In this document: piece by piece, positions 8,844 to 17,418 of the stretch | Position numbering within the stretch: the first letter of the stretch is position 1 | How the letters are laid out: each line of letters opens with the position of its first letter | NCBI GenBank assembly: GCA_963814905.1 | Contig: CAWFEM010000001.1 | Span: forward strand, 1-64,000 | Origin: DASWJZ01 sp963814905 | Lineage (GTDB): Bacteria; Pseudomonadota; Alphaproteobacteria; Rhizobiales; Afifellaceae | DNA length: 64,000 nt | Reading direction: 5' to 3' | Notes under the pieces: generated by a model | Database searches by the model: none | What the model was told of the DNA's origin: nothing | Seen by the model: only the letters and a program-made list of their open reading frames with translations | Translations under genes and position numbers: made by a program

Positions 8844-9590
8844 CGCGCGTGCAACTGAACTGGATGGATGATTCCGCCGAGCTCGCTGAGCACGCCGCCC
8901 AACACGTCGTGGCGGTGTTGAAGAACAAGCCCGACGCCGCAATCGCGCTGCCGACTGGAAATACCCCGCTCGGGCTCTATCGGCGCCTGCGGCGTGCCGA
9001 AGGACTGTCCTGCGATCGGGCGCACTTCTTCAATCTCGACGAATTCGTCGGCAAAGCGCCCGACGATCCCGACAGCTACGGCGCCTTCCTCTGGAAGCAC
9101 GTCTTCCATCCGCTCGGAATCTCGGCAACGCAGGTGCGGCTGTTGCGCGGCGACGCGCCGGATCCTGCCGCCGAGTGCCGGAGCTTCGATCGTGCGATCG
9201 CAGCGGCACACGGACTCGACCTCGCAATTCTTGGGCTGGGCACCAACGGCCATGTCGCCTTCAACGAGCCTGGCAGCGCCTGGGATTCGCCCACCCGCGA
9301 GGTGGTGCTTTCGGACGCGACGCGGCGCGCGCAAAGGGGGCTCTACGCGAACAAGGACGCAGTGCCGCAACGCGGGCTTACCATGGGGTTGCGCGAGATC
9401 CGCGCCGCCCGCGCGATTCTCCTTTTGGTATCGGGTCAAGGCAAAGGGACAGCCTTTGGCGCTTTTCTCCGCGGACGCCCCGACCTCGGAATGGCCCGTC
9501 ACCGCGCTTCTCGATCATCCGCGGCTGACGGTGCTCGCAAGCCGCGACCTTCAGCCGGAGTGCGGCGCGCGGTCCGCGCCTGTCAATTAA
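8840..9590 (+). pseudogene. Glucosamine-6-phosphate deaminase-like protein, frameshifted near 9440
   Basis: NagB/SOL family isomerase-deaminase fold. The family converts glucosamine 6-phosphate to fructose 6-phosphate plus ammonia, or acts on related sugar phosphates. Start is the GTG overlapping the kinase stop. Conserved motifs are ALPTGNTPLGLYRRL, FFNLDEF and LGLGTNGHVAFNEPGS. At about 9440 the frame is lost: after LLLVSGQ the expected continuation (AKGQPLALFSADAP, then EWPVTALLDHPRLTVLAS) is found one base on and ends at 9590. Removing one G of the GG at 9440-9441 restores a normal 250-residue protein. Without correction the last 50 residues are unrelated and the frame stops at 9598. It may be a real lesion or a base-calling error. 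Confidence 0.8.
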
Positions 9591-9691
9591 GTGAATGACA
9601 CCCTGTGTCGATCTTGTTGAAATATGCTGCTAGGGAGACGCCAGCTTTCCAGTCACATCGGCACAGACCCGATACTGGATGGAGTTAGATC

Positions 9692-10438
9692 ATGCCCTTA
9701 TACGAAAGGACTATGTCGTTCATTTTACAATATGTCGATGAACAGGAACTGGAGGAGGGCGACAAAATACCTACCGAATCAACTTTGTCTTCCATGGCCG
9801 GCGTCAGCATGGTCACGGTCCGTCGCGCGTTGGCGGAATTGGCGTCGCAGGGAATCGTGCGACGCGAGCAGGGGCGCGGAACGTTCCTGAACCGGCCGCG
9901 CATCAACGCCGAAACGACCCGGCTTGGCGGCCTGCGCAACGGACTCGCTCTCGACGCCACGTCAGCATTGGAGACCCGGTTGCTCGGTCTCACCCGGCGC
10001 GATGCGTCCGACCAGGAGGCGACCCGGCTAAAGCTCGCCCCCAAGGGATCGGTTTGGGAGATCTGCCGTCTTCGTCTCCTGAACGAGCGGCCGATGATCC
10101 ACGAGATGTCGGTCGTCCCCGTGATTCTGGCGCCCGATCTTGGCGCCTGCTACGAGCAGAATCCGCAGCGTCCGCTCTACGCCAGCTTGGAGGAGGTCTA
10201 TGGCCTCCGCGAAGTGCGCGAGGAACAATCGCTCGTCTGCCGTCGCGCCAAGCGCGCCGATGTGGAGCTGTTGCATATCCCGAAGAGCGACTGGGTGGTG
10301 GAGATATCCGGCATGAGCTTTTCGGCGAGCAACATCCCGATAGACGCCTTCCGCATGGTGTTCGATGCGCAAGGCTTCGCATTCAGATTAAGCAACGCCC
10401 CCGCCTCCATCTTTTCCGCCGTTGAGCTAAACCGCTAG
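9692..10438 (+). CDS. GntR/HutC-family transcriptional regulator with UTRA domain
   Basis: 248 residues. An N-terminal winged helix-turn-helix (residues 5-70, including DKIPTESTLSSMAGVSMVTVRRALAELASQG minus its ends) is followed by a UTRA ligand-binding domain (about 90-240), the fold that senses sugar phosphates or related effectors in NagR/PhnF-type regulators. It sits between the kinase/deaminase genes and the sugar ABC operon. The matched palindromes at 5921 and 10477 flank it, and I infer that it represses both promoters until its ligand, perhaps a phosphorylated amino sugar, is present. The start ATG is the first in frame; the leader is weak. Confidence 0.87.
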   Translation: MPLYERTMSFILQYVDEQELEEGDKIPTESTLSSMAGVSMVTVRRALAELASQGIVRREQGRGTFLNRPRINAETTRLGGLRNGLALDATSALETRLLGLTRRDASDQEATRLKLAPKGSVWEICRLRLLNERPMIHEMSVVPVILAPDLGACYEQNPQRPLYASLEEVYGLREVREEQSLVCRRAKRADVELLHIPKSDWVVEISGMSFSASNIPIDAFRMVFDAQGFAFRLSNAPASIFSAVELNR

Positions 10439-10456
10439 ACGCCTCGCGTCGGCGCA

Positions 10457-10488
10457 TTGACAGATTTCCAGGCTAGTCATTATAATCA
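10457..10488 (+). promoter_or_regulatory. Sigma70-type promoter overlapped by a GntR operator
   Basis: TTGACA (10457-10462) and TATAAT (10481-10486) are separated by 18 bases, a near-consensus promoter for the ABC operon. The -10 lies inside TCATTATAATCA (10477-10488), which differs by one base from the palindrome at 5921. A repressor bound there would occlude polymerase. Confidence 0.75.
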
Positions 10489-10663
10489 TATATTGAATGA
10501 AGCCGCTTTTCTGTTGATTGGTCGGTGATGCCCGTTTCGTCGGTCCGGGTGATTTCTGCTCCGGCTCGCCGCACCGTCGCCGACAGCTGAAGAGCGCTCC
10601 GGACCGCTGACGTCCGTCCCGGCATGCTGGCTGCTGATGCATTTCAACAGGGAGACGGAATCG

Positions 10664-12034
10664 ATGGGAAAACTTCAAGGGTATCTGGTCGGACTGATTG
10701 CCGCCGCGACGCTGCTGATCAGTACGGCATTCGCTGCCGAGCCACCGGAAAAGGCCAACATAGACTGGCAGCAGTTCAAGGGTCAGACTGTCGACCTTTT
10801 CTTCGTGAAGCATCCGTGGACGGATGCGATCCAGCCGCTGCTTCCGGAGTTCGAGAAGCTGACCGGCATCCACCTCAATCTGACGACTGCGGCGGAGGAC
10901 GCCTTCTGGAACAAATCCTCCCTCGGACTTACGTCGAACAAACCTCCCTTCGACGTCTTTTTTCTCTCGATGGGCATCAACGGCTACACCGCCTACTCCA
11001 ATGACTGGCTGGCGCAGCTCAACGAGCCCCTGGACAATCCGAAGCTGACGGATTCCGACTGGTATCAGTATAGCGATTTCTCGAATGCGGCGGCGACGGC
11101 CTTTCATCTTCCGGACCCGAGCAGCCCGAAGATCTACGGCATCCCGATGTCGACCGAAGTCTACATGTTCTTCTACCGGAAGGACATTTTCGAAGCGAGC
11201 GGCATCGATCCCGACAGCATCACCACGATGCAGGAGTGGATGGACGCCCTGAACAAGCTGAAGCTCCCGGATGGCGTGTACCCCGCGAGCCTGCGCGGCG
11301 GCGGTCTCGGCATTCTCGACGAGCTGAACGGCATGGTCGCCGACTACTGGGGCAATGCGCCCTACCAGAAGGACCGTTTCGTCTATTTCGACGAGAACTG
11401 GAAGCCGCGTTTCACCGATCCCAAGGTGAAGGCCGGCTTCAAGGCCTGGGCCGACCTGATGAAGCTGTCGGCGCCCGGCGTGACCTCTTTCGACTGGTAC
11501 GAGGCGACCACCCAGTTCTCCCAGGGCAAGGCTGCGACCTTCGGGCCTGATGCCAGCCTCTTCGCCTCGATCTTCATCGATCCGAAGCAGTCGACGGTCG
11601 CGGACAAAGTGGGCTTCAAGGCGCTGCCCGCCGCCTCCCCGGACGGCGCGCACACGGCAGTGTGGTCGTGGGGTCTCAGCATCCCTGAAAAGTCGACCAA
11701 GAAGGATGCCGCCTGGCTCTTCGTGGAATGGGCGACAAGCCCCTGGGTCACCGAGCAGGTCAGCTTGAACACGCTCGCGTCCTCGCGGCAGTCGACCTGG
11801 AAGAGCGCCGACTACCAGGCGAAGCTTCCGGCAGGCTTCGGCAAAGCCGTCGGCGAGTCGCTCTCCTTCGCACAGCCCTCGATCATGTATCTGACCGCCG
11901 CCGACGAGGTGATCCAGGACATGCTCGATGCGGTGCAGGGTATCTACCAGGGCACCGACGTCGACACCGCCATGCAGACGCTGCAGGACAAGGCAACGGA
12001 GGTCGTCAAGCAGGCGGGTCTCTATAAGCCCTAG
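10664..12034 (+). CDS. ABC transporter sugar-binding protein (family 1)
   Basis: 456 residues from ATG 10664, chosen over the ATG at 10637 because a GGGAGA leader precedes it and it opens directly with a signal peptide (MGKLQGYLVGLIAAATLLIS, cleavage after AFA near residue 24). The mature part is a CUT1-type periplasmic binding protein, with the PFDVFFLSM and GIPMSTEVYMFFYRKD stretches typical of oligosaccharide/monosaccharide receptors. It delivers substrate to the two permeases downstream. A strong stem-loop follows the gene and probably sets its higher expression relative to the permeases. The ligand is unknown; the operon suggests a sugar with an amino or amide substituent. Confidence 0.88.
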   Translation: MGKLQGYLVGLIAAATLLISTAFAAEPPEKANIDWQQFKGQTVDLFFVKHPWTDAIQPLLPEFEKLTGIHLNLTTAAEDAFWNKSSLGLTSNKPPFDVFFLSMGINGYTAYSNDWLAQLNEPLDNPKLTDSDWYQYSDFSNAAATAFHLPDPSSPKIYGIPMSTEVYMFFYRKDIFEASGIDPDSITTMQEWMDALNKLKLPDGVYPASLRGGGLGILDELNGMVADYWGNAPYQKDRFVYFDENWKPRFTDPKVKAGFKAWADLMKLSAPGVTSFDWYEATTQFSQGKAATFGPDASLFASIFIDPKQSTVADKVGFKALPAASPDGAHTAVWSWGLSIPEKSTKKDAAWLFVEWATSPWVTEQVSLNTLASSRQSTWKSADYQAKLPAGFGKAVGESLSFAQPSIMYLTAADEVIQDMLDAVQGIYQGTDVDTAMQTLQDKATEVVKQAGLYKP

Positions 12035-12080
12035 TGCGCAGGCGGAAGTAGCCTGCTACTTCTACCTCCTTTGATCCGCG

Positions 12081-12127
12081 GATCCCGGCCGAGCATCGTC
12101 TTCATCTTTCGACGCTCGGCCGGGATC
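12081..12127 (+). terminator. Intercistronic stem-loop after the binding-protein gene
   Basis: GATCCCGGCCGAGC (12081-12094) pairs perfectly with GCTCGGCCGGGATC (12114-12127), a 14-bp stem with a 19-base loop, followed by ATATTTTGTG. It lies between the binding protein and the first permease. In ABC operons such hairpins commonly protect upstream mRNA and attenuate downstream genes. Confidence 0.75.
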
Positions 12128-12234
12128 ATATTTTGTGCATCATAAAGATGTCCTCTGCCGCCCGGGCCCGCAGCTCGTAGGGATTTGCCGAGGATTTCGA
12201 TCCCGCCGGGCGGGGAGAGAACACGACCTGTGCG

Positions 12235-13104
12235 ATGAAGCCTCGCGTCCCGATTCTCTTTCTCCTTCCTTCGGCGATCATCCTCGCCGCCATCGCCGCC
12301 TATCCCGTGGCGTTCGGCATCTGGGCCAGTCTTCACCAGTGGAACTGGGCCATCGGCCAGGCCGATCATTGGACGTTCATCTGGTTCGCCAACTACCTCA
12401 CACTGCTCAACAGCTACGAGTTCTGGCACTCGATCGGCGTCACCGTCTATTTCGCGGTGCTCTCCGTCTCCATCGAACTGGTCGTCGGACTTGGGATAGC
12501 CCTCCTCCTCCATCACAACATGGCCGGTTCCTGGTTCTTCCGCTCCGCCGTCGTCTTCCCCTTGATGGTCTCCGACATCGTCGCGGCCATGATCTTTTCG
12601 ACGCTGCTCGATCCGACGCTCGGGCCGTTGAACTACTTTATCGGCCTGTTCGGCGTGGCGGGACCGAACTGGGTGGGAAACCCGCATCTGGTGATCTTCA
12701 CGCTGGCGATGGTCGACACCTGGTGGCAGACCGGCAACTTCGTGCTGATCCTGCTCGCCGGACTGACCAGCATCCCGCAGGACCGCTTCGACATGGCGTC
12801 GCTCGACGGGGCGAGCGGCTGGCGCATGCTGATCCACATCATTCTGCCCGGCCTGAAGCCGTTCATTCTGGTGGCGCTTGTCTTCCGCAGCATCGACGCC
12901 CTGCGCGTCTTCGCGCTGGCCTGGGCGATCACCAAGGGCGGCCCCTTGCGCGCCACCGAGGTCTCGCAGCTCTATATCTTCAAGCTCGGGATCGGACAGT
13001 TTTTCAACATGGGCTACGCCTCCGCGGCGGCCACATTGTTCGGCATCTTCGTCGGGCTGATCTCAGGCTTCTATCTCATATTCATGCGCAAGGTTGAGGT
13101 CTGA
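12235..13104 (+). CDS. ABC sugar transporter permease (MalF/UgpA type)
   Basis: 289 residues with about six hydrophobic membrane segments. It forms half of the inner-membrane channel of a CUT1 importer. The cytoplasmic coupling helix is recognisable near residue 183 (MASLDGASGWRMLIHIILPG, the EAA-type motif contacting the ATPase). Its stop overlaps the next gene's ATG by one base, so both permeases are co-translated. No ATPase gene is present in this operon. Confidence 0.88.
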   Translation: MKPRVPILFLLPSAIILAAIAAYPVAFGIWASLHQWNWAIGQADHWTFIWFANYLTLLNSYEFWHSIGVTVYFAVLSVSIELVVGLGIALLLHHNMAGSWFFRSAVVFPLMVSDIVAAMIFSTLLDPTLGPLNYFIGLFGVAGPNWVGNPHLVIFTLAMVDTWWQTGNFVLILLAGLTSIPQDRFDMASLDGASGWRMLIHIILPGLKPFILVALVFRSIDALRVFALAWAITKGGPLRATEVSQLYIFKLGIGQFFNMGYASAAATLFGIFVGLISGFYLIFMRKVEV

Positions 13105-13976
13105 TGGCCGTCGTCGGCGTTGAGGAAAACGGCAGGCGGATGTCGGCGCTCTTGACCCGCCGCAATCTCTGGCAGCTTGCGTCCTTCCTCACCCTCGCCC
13201 TCATCTCCGTCGTCTTCCTCGCCCCGATCGTCTGGATCGCGCTGACGGCGCTGAAGACGCAGCGGGAGGCGCTCGCACTGCCGCCCGTATGGGTGTTTTC
13301 GCCGCAATGGCACAACTTCGTGACGGCCTGGGAATCGAACGACTTCGGGCGCTCGTTTCTGATCACGACGTCGGTTTCCATATTGTCCGTCGCGCTGACC
13401 ATGGCGCTGGCAATACCCGCCGGCTACGTCCTCGCCCGCTATCAGCGTCGTTGGCTATCCGGCTTCGAGATCGGGATCATGATCATCCGCATGCTCCCCG
13501 AGATCCTCCTGATGCTGCCGCTTTACGCGATCTATCAGCAGGTCGGCCTGTTCGACACGCAGCTCGGCATCATCCTCGCCTTCCAGATATACAACATGCC
13601 CTACGCGGCATGGCTGATCCGGCAATTCGTTTCCGACGTTCCGGTGGAGCTCGACGAGGCGGCGTTGCTCGACGGCGCGTCGATATGGCAGGTCCTCTGG
13701 CGGGTGATCGTGCCGATCATCCGACCGGGCATCGTCGCGGCCGCGATCCTTTCCTTCATCGCGGTATGGACCAACCTTCTGCTGCCGCTCGCCCTCACCT
13801 ACAATCAGACGCCGATGGTGGCGACCACGATCGCCAACTTCAAGGGATACGGATCGTTCGACTGGCCGGTCATGGCGGCCGCCTCGATCGTGTCGCTGCT
13901 GCCGCAATTCATCTTCTTTCTTTTCGCCCAGAAGCACATCGTCAAAGGACTGACGCTTGGCGCTGTGAAAGGCTGA
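13104..13976 (+). CDS. ABC sugar transporter permease (MalG type)
   Basis: 290 residues, with an in-frame ATG 12 codons later as an alternative start. It has six predicted membrane segments and a clear EAA motif (EAALLDGASIWQVLWRVIVP) for docking the ATP-binding subunit. It pairs with the preceding permease. The operon continues with an SDR gene 50 bases downstream rather than an ATPase, so the importer must share an MsmK/UgpC-like ATPase encoded elsewhere. Confidence 0.88.
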   Translation: MAVVGVEENGRRMSALLTRRNLWQLASFLTLALISVVFLAPIVWIALTALKTQREALALPPVWVFSPQWHNFVTAWESNDFGRSFLITTSVSILSVALTMALAIPAGYVLARYQRRWLSGFEIGIMIIRMLPEILLMLPLYAIYQQVGLFDTQLGIILAFQIYNMPYAAWLIRQFVSDVPVELDEAALLDGASIWQVLWRVIVPIIRPGIVAAAILSFIAVWTNLLLPLALTYNQTPMVATTIANFKGYGSFDWPVMAAASIVSLLPQFIFFLFAQKHIVKGLTLGAVKG

Positions 13977-14026
13977 TCTCCGCCGGCGTGAACGGCGGTG
14001 CAAACGAGGCATGCTCGGAGGAACGG

Positions 14027-14794
14027 ATGCTTGAACTTCTCAAGATGGACGGCCGCATCGCCATTGTGACGGGGGCCGGCCAGGGCATGGGCAAGGAGAT
14101 CGCCAAGGCGCTCGCCGGGCTCGGCGCGCACGTGATCGTGGCGGAGCTCTCGCCGAAAACCGGCGAGGCGACCGCCGCGGAGATCCGCGACGCCGGCGGC
14201 AAGGCGGAGTTTCGCGAGATGGACGTACGCGACACCAAGTCCGTCAAGGCCGTCGCCGACTATGCCGTCCGCACGCACAGCCGCATCGACATCGCGGTGA
14301 ACAATGCCGGCATCGTCAAGAACGCGCCGACGCTCGATACCAGCGACGCCGACTGGCTGGAAGTCATCGACGTCAACCTGAACGGCGTCTTCCGCTGCTG
14401 CCGGGAATTCGGCAGGCCGATGGTCGCGCAAAATAGTGGCGTGATCGTCAACATGGCCTCCAACAGCGCGATCATCGTCGACCGTCCGCAGGTGCAGCCG
14501 GCCTACAATGCCTCGAAGGCCGGCGTCGCCCAGCTGACGAAGTCGCTCGCCGCCGAATGGGCGCCAAACAACATCCGCGTGAACGCCATCGCGCCCGGCT
14601 ACATCGACACGGCCTTGACGGACGCCGGCAAGGGACAGGCGGAGTGGATCAAGTTCTGGATGAGCATGACCCCGATGAACCGCTTCGGCAGGCCGCAGGA
14701 GGTGGCGCCGCTCGCGGCGTTCCTGGCCTCCGATGCCGCCAGCTACATCACCGGAGCCGTCGTCCTGATCGATGGCGGATATACGGTCTGGTAG
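14027..14794 (+). CDS. Short-chain dehydrogenase/reductase (SDR)
   Basis: 255 residues from the ATG at 14027, which has GGAGGA just upstream; longer upstream frames are read-through of the permease region in another frame. Classical SDR: NAD(P)-binding TGAGQGMG near residue 17, the NNAG motif, and catalytic Tyr160/Lys164 in YNASK with a Ser in the preceding NMASNSA. It probably oxidises a hydroxyl of the imported sugar or its derivative. Co-transcribed with the transporter and the formamidase-like genes. Confidence 0.88.
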   Translation: MLELLKMDGRIAIVTGAGQGMGKEIAKALAGLGAHVIVAELSPKTGEATAAEIRDAGGKAEFREMDVRDTKSVKAVADYAVRTHSRIDIAVNNAGIVKNAPTLDTSDADWLEVIDVNLNGVFRCCREFGRPMVAQNSGVIVNMASNSAIIVDRPQVQPAYNASKAGVAQLTKSLAAEWAPNNIRVNAIAPGYIDTALTDAGKGQAEWIKFWMSMTPMNRFGRPQEVAPLAAFLASDAASYITGAVVLIDGGYTVW

Positions 14795-14806
14795 CCGAAC
14801 TCAGCG

Positions 14807-15109
14807 ATGTACAAAGTCGATCCAAGCCGCACGGATCTCGCCCGTGAATTCAAGGCGAAGCCCTTCGGTCGCCACAGCAGCGAATTGCAGCGCGTCCTCA
14901 ACGTCTTTCGTTCCGATCCCCTCCCCGGAAATTATTGTCTCGTCTGCACAGAACCGCATCGCACCTGGGCCCTTGCGCGCTTCCGCCAAACGAGCCGCGA
15001 ACCGGTAGACCTCCTCGGTCCGTCCTTCCATTCGCTGGCGGAGGCGGAATGGGCGGTTTTCAAGCTCCGATGGCAGAGCCACACCGGCCAGGCCTTGGAG
15101 ATCGACTGA
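14807..15109 (+). CDS. Small subunit homologue of N,N-dimethylformamidase
   Basis: 100 residues, no signal peptide or membrane segment. Alone it would be hypothetical. Its position one base before a large dimethylformamidase-like subunit matches the small-then-large gene order of bacterial dimethylformamidase, and it contains a basic, Trp-rich C-terminal half (SLAEAEWAVFKLRWQSHTG) reminiscent of that small subunit. The known small subunits are about 130 residues, so this one is short. Assignment is by gene context plus weak sequence resemblance. Confidence 0.6.
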   Translation: MYKVDPSRTDLAREFKAKPFGRHSSELQRVLNVFRSDPLPGNYCLVCTEPHRTWALARFRQTSREPVDLLGPSFHSLAEAEWAVFKLRWQSHTGQALEID

Positions 15110-15110
15110 G

Positions 15111-17405
15111 ATGATCAAGATCCTGGGCTATGCCGACCGCCTCGCGGTGCGTCCGGACGAAGCCATCGCCTTCAAGGTGAGCTGCGAGGGTGGCGACGAC
15201 AGCTATCTCGCGGAGATCGTGCGCCTGCGATGCGGCGACGACCGGCCCGACGGGCCCGGGTTCAAGGAAACGCTGATTGCCGATGCCGCCGTCAACGGCC
15301 GCTATCCGGGCCGTCGCCAGCCGGTCGATTGCGGCTCCTACGCGGCCATTCCTGCCGGACCGCCGATCGATGGCGTGGAAAGCTTCACCCTCGCGGTCTT
15401 GATCTGGCCGACCCTGCCGGGCAGCGGAGAGCAGACGGTGCTCGGCCACTGGTCGGGCACGGCAGATGCCGGCAACGGCTATTCACTGACGATCGACCCG
15501 CAAGGCCGGCCGTGCTTGCGGCTCGGGAACGGCACAGGCGTCTGGCGGCTCGTCTTTCCGGTCGCCGTCTCGGCCCGGCGCTGGTACCGGCTTGCGGCAA
15601 GTTTCGATGCAAAGAGCCGCGAGGCAACGCTTCTCTGCGAGCCGATTGCGCCCACCTGGGGCGATCCGGAGTTCCGCCCGGTTTCGGCCGTGTCGCCGCT
15701 TGTCCCAGAGCGCTTTCCCTCCGGCGCCACGCAGACGCCGTTCCTGATCGCGGCGCATGCGCTCGCCACGGTCGACGGCACGGTGAGCGGCGGCGGCCAC
15801 TTCAACGGCAAGATCGAAGCGCCGCGGCTTTACGGAGCGGCGATGCCGGCGGCGCAGCTTGGCCGCATCCTGCGGGCGCCGTCCGACGACGCCGCTGCGG
15901 AGCAACTTCTCGCGGCGTGGGATTTCTCCAAGGATATCCCGACCACAACCATCCGTGACATCGGTCCCCACCGCCTCGACGGGCAATGCGTCAACCTTCC
16001 GACACGGGGCATGACCGGTCATCGCTGGAGCGGCGAGGTGATGGACTGGCGCTTTCGCCCGGAGGAATACGCGGCAATCCACTTTCACGAGGACGACCTC
16101 TACGATTGCGCCTGGGAGACGGATTTCGCCTGGACCATCCCCTCCGATCTGCGCAGCGGCGTCTACGCGGCCCGCCTTCGCTGCGGCGACGACGGCGAGG
16201 ACCACATTCCCTTTTTCGTCCTGCCGCGGCGCGGCGAAGTCACGGCGCCGGTGGCGCTCCTCGCCTCCACCGCCACCTACCTCGCCTACGCGAACAGCCA
16301 CGACCATTACGAGGACCCGGTGGCGGAGCGCTGTCACGGCCTGCCGGTGCTGACGGCGGCCGACCTCTTCCTGATGCAGCGCCGCGAGTTCGGTCTCTCC
16401 GCCTACGACCATCACCGCGACGGCAGCGGCTCATGCTGGAGCTCACGTCTGCGGCCGATTCTGAGCATCCGCCCGAAGCGGGCACTGTGGAGCCTCAATG
16501 CCGACCTGCACATCACGGATTGGCTCGAGGCGACAGGACAGGCCTACGACGTCATCGACGACGAGACACTGCACCGTGAAGGGGTCGCGCTGCTCCAGCA
16601 ATATGCCTGCGTCGTCACCGGCACGCATCCCGAATATGTCTCGACCGAAATGCTCAGCGCATTGCGCGGCTACCTCGAGGGCGGAGGGCGGTTGATGTAT
16701 CTCGGCGGCAACGGCTTCTACTGGCGCGTCGCCTGGCACGACGAACTTCCCGGCGCTATGGAAATTCGGCGCGGCGAGGCTGGGACACGCATGTGGACCT
16801 CCGACCCCGGCGAGACACACCTCGCCACCAGCGGCGAATTGAGCGGCATGTGGCGCCACTCCGGCTTTGCGCCGCAACGGCTGGTCGGCGTCGGCTTCAT
16901 CTCCGAGGGCTTCGACAGCGGCTCCTATTATCGCCGGCTGCCGGATAGCAACGACCCGAGAGCCGCCTTCATCTTCGCTGGGATCGAGGACGAGATCATT
17001 GGCGATTTCGGCGCCTTCGGCGGAGCCGCGGCGTTAGAGCTCGACATCATGGACTTCGGCGTCGGCACGCCGCCCCACGCGCTCCGCCTCGCCGCTTCGG
17101 AGGACCACAGCAACGTCTATGTCGTCGTGCAGGGAGAGGTCGGCGCGAACTATCCCGGCATGGACGGGATCGAGAGCCCGCTCGTGCGGGCGGACATGGT
17201 GTTCTTCGAGACGCCAAGCGGCGGCGCGGTCTTCTCCACCGGCTCGATCGGGTGGGCGGGGAGCCTTGCCCATGACGACTACCGCAACAACGTCTCGCGC
17301 ATCACCGGGAACGTGATGCGCCGCTTCATCGAGCCGACACCGTTCCCGCCGCCGAAGCCAGCGGAGCCCGTCGCGAAGACGCAAGGCACGGCACCGGCCG
17401 CGTAG
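15111..17405 (+). CDS. Large (beta) subunit homologue of N,N-dimethylformamidase
   Basis: 764 residues, close to the roughly 762 of characterised DMFase large subunits, which hydrolyse dimethylformamide to formate and dimethylamine. The N-terminal 230 residues form a LamG/concanavalin-like beta domain, followed by a catalytic region. The known enzyme binds one Fe through two tyrosines and one glutamate with a nearby histidine. Candidate counterparts here are Tyr390 (in ATYLAYANSHDHYED), Tyr432 (in SAYDHHRDGSG), His506 and Glu508 (in GTHPEYVST); the His-x-Glu spacing is conserved. Being placed with a sugar importer, it may act on an N-formyl or N-methylated amide group of a larger molecule rather than on DMF. 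It is the last gene of the operon and converges on the ROK kinase gene. Confidence 0.8.
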   Translation: MIKILGYADRLAVRPDEAIAFKVSCEGGDDSYLAEIVRLRCGDDRPDGPGFKETLIADAAVNGRYPGRRQPVDCGSYAAIPAGPPIDGVESFTLAVLIWPTLPGSGEQTVLGHWSGTADAGNGYSLTIDPQGRPCLRLGNGTGVWRLVFPVAVSARRWYRLAASFDAKSREATLLCEPIAPTWGDPEFRPVSAVSPLVPERFPSGATQTPFLIAAHALATVDGTVSGGGHFNGKIEAPRLYGAAMPAAQLGRILRAPSDDAAAEQLLAAWDFSKDIPTTTIRDIGPHRLDGQCVNLPTRGMTGHRWSGEVMDWRFRPEEYAAIHFHEDDLYDCAWETDFAWTIPSDLRSGVYAARLRCGDDGEDHIPFFVLPRRGEVTAPVALLASTATYLAYANSHDHYEDPVAERCHGLPVLTAADLFLMQRREFGLSAYDHHRDGSGSCWSSRLRPILSIRPKRALWSLNADLHITDWLEATGQAYDVIDDETLHREGVALLQQYACVVTGTHPEYVSTEMLSALRGYLEGGGRLMYLGGNGFYWRVAWHDELPGAMEIRRGEAGTRMWTSDPGETHLATSGELSGMWRHSGFAPQRLVGVGFISEGFDSGSYYRRLPDSNDPRAAFIFAGIEDEIIGDFGAFGGAAALELDIMDFGVGTPPHALRLAASEDHSNVYVVVQGEVGANYPGMDGIESPLVRADMVFFETPSGGAVFSTGSIGWAGSLAHDDYRNNVSRITGNVMRRFIEPTPFPPPKPAEPVAKTQGTAPAA

Positions 17406-17418
17406 CCGCCTCCCGGGA

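Noticed and set aside
7212..8942. 576-codon open frame on the minus strand
   Set aside because: Antisense to the FGGY kinase, low-complexity Arg/Gly-rich protein with no recognisable family.
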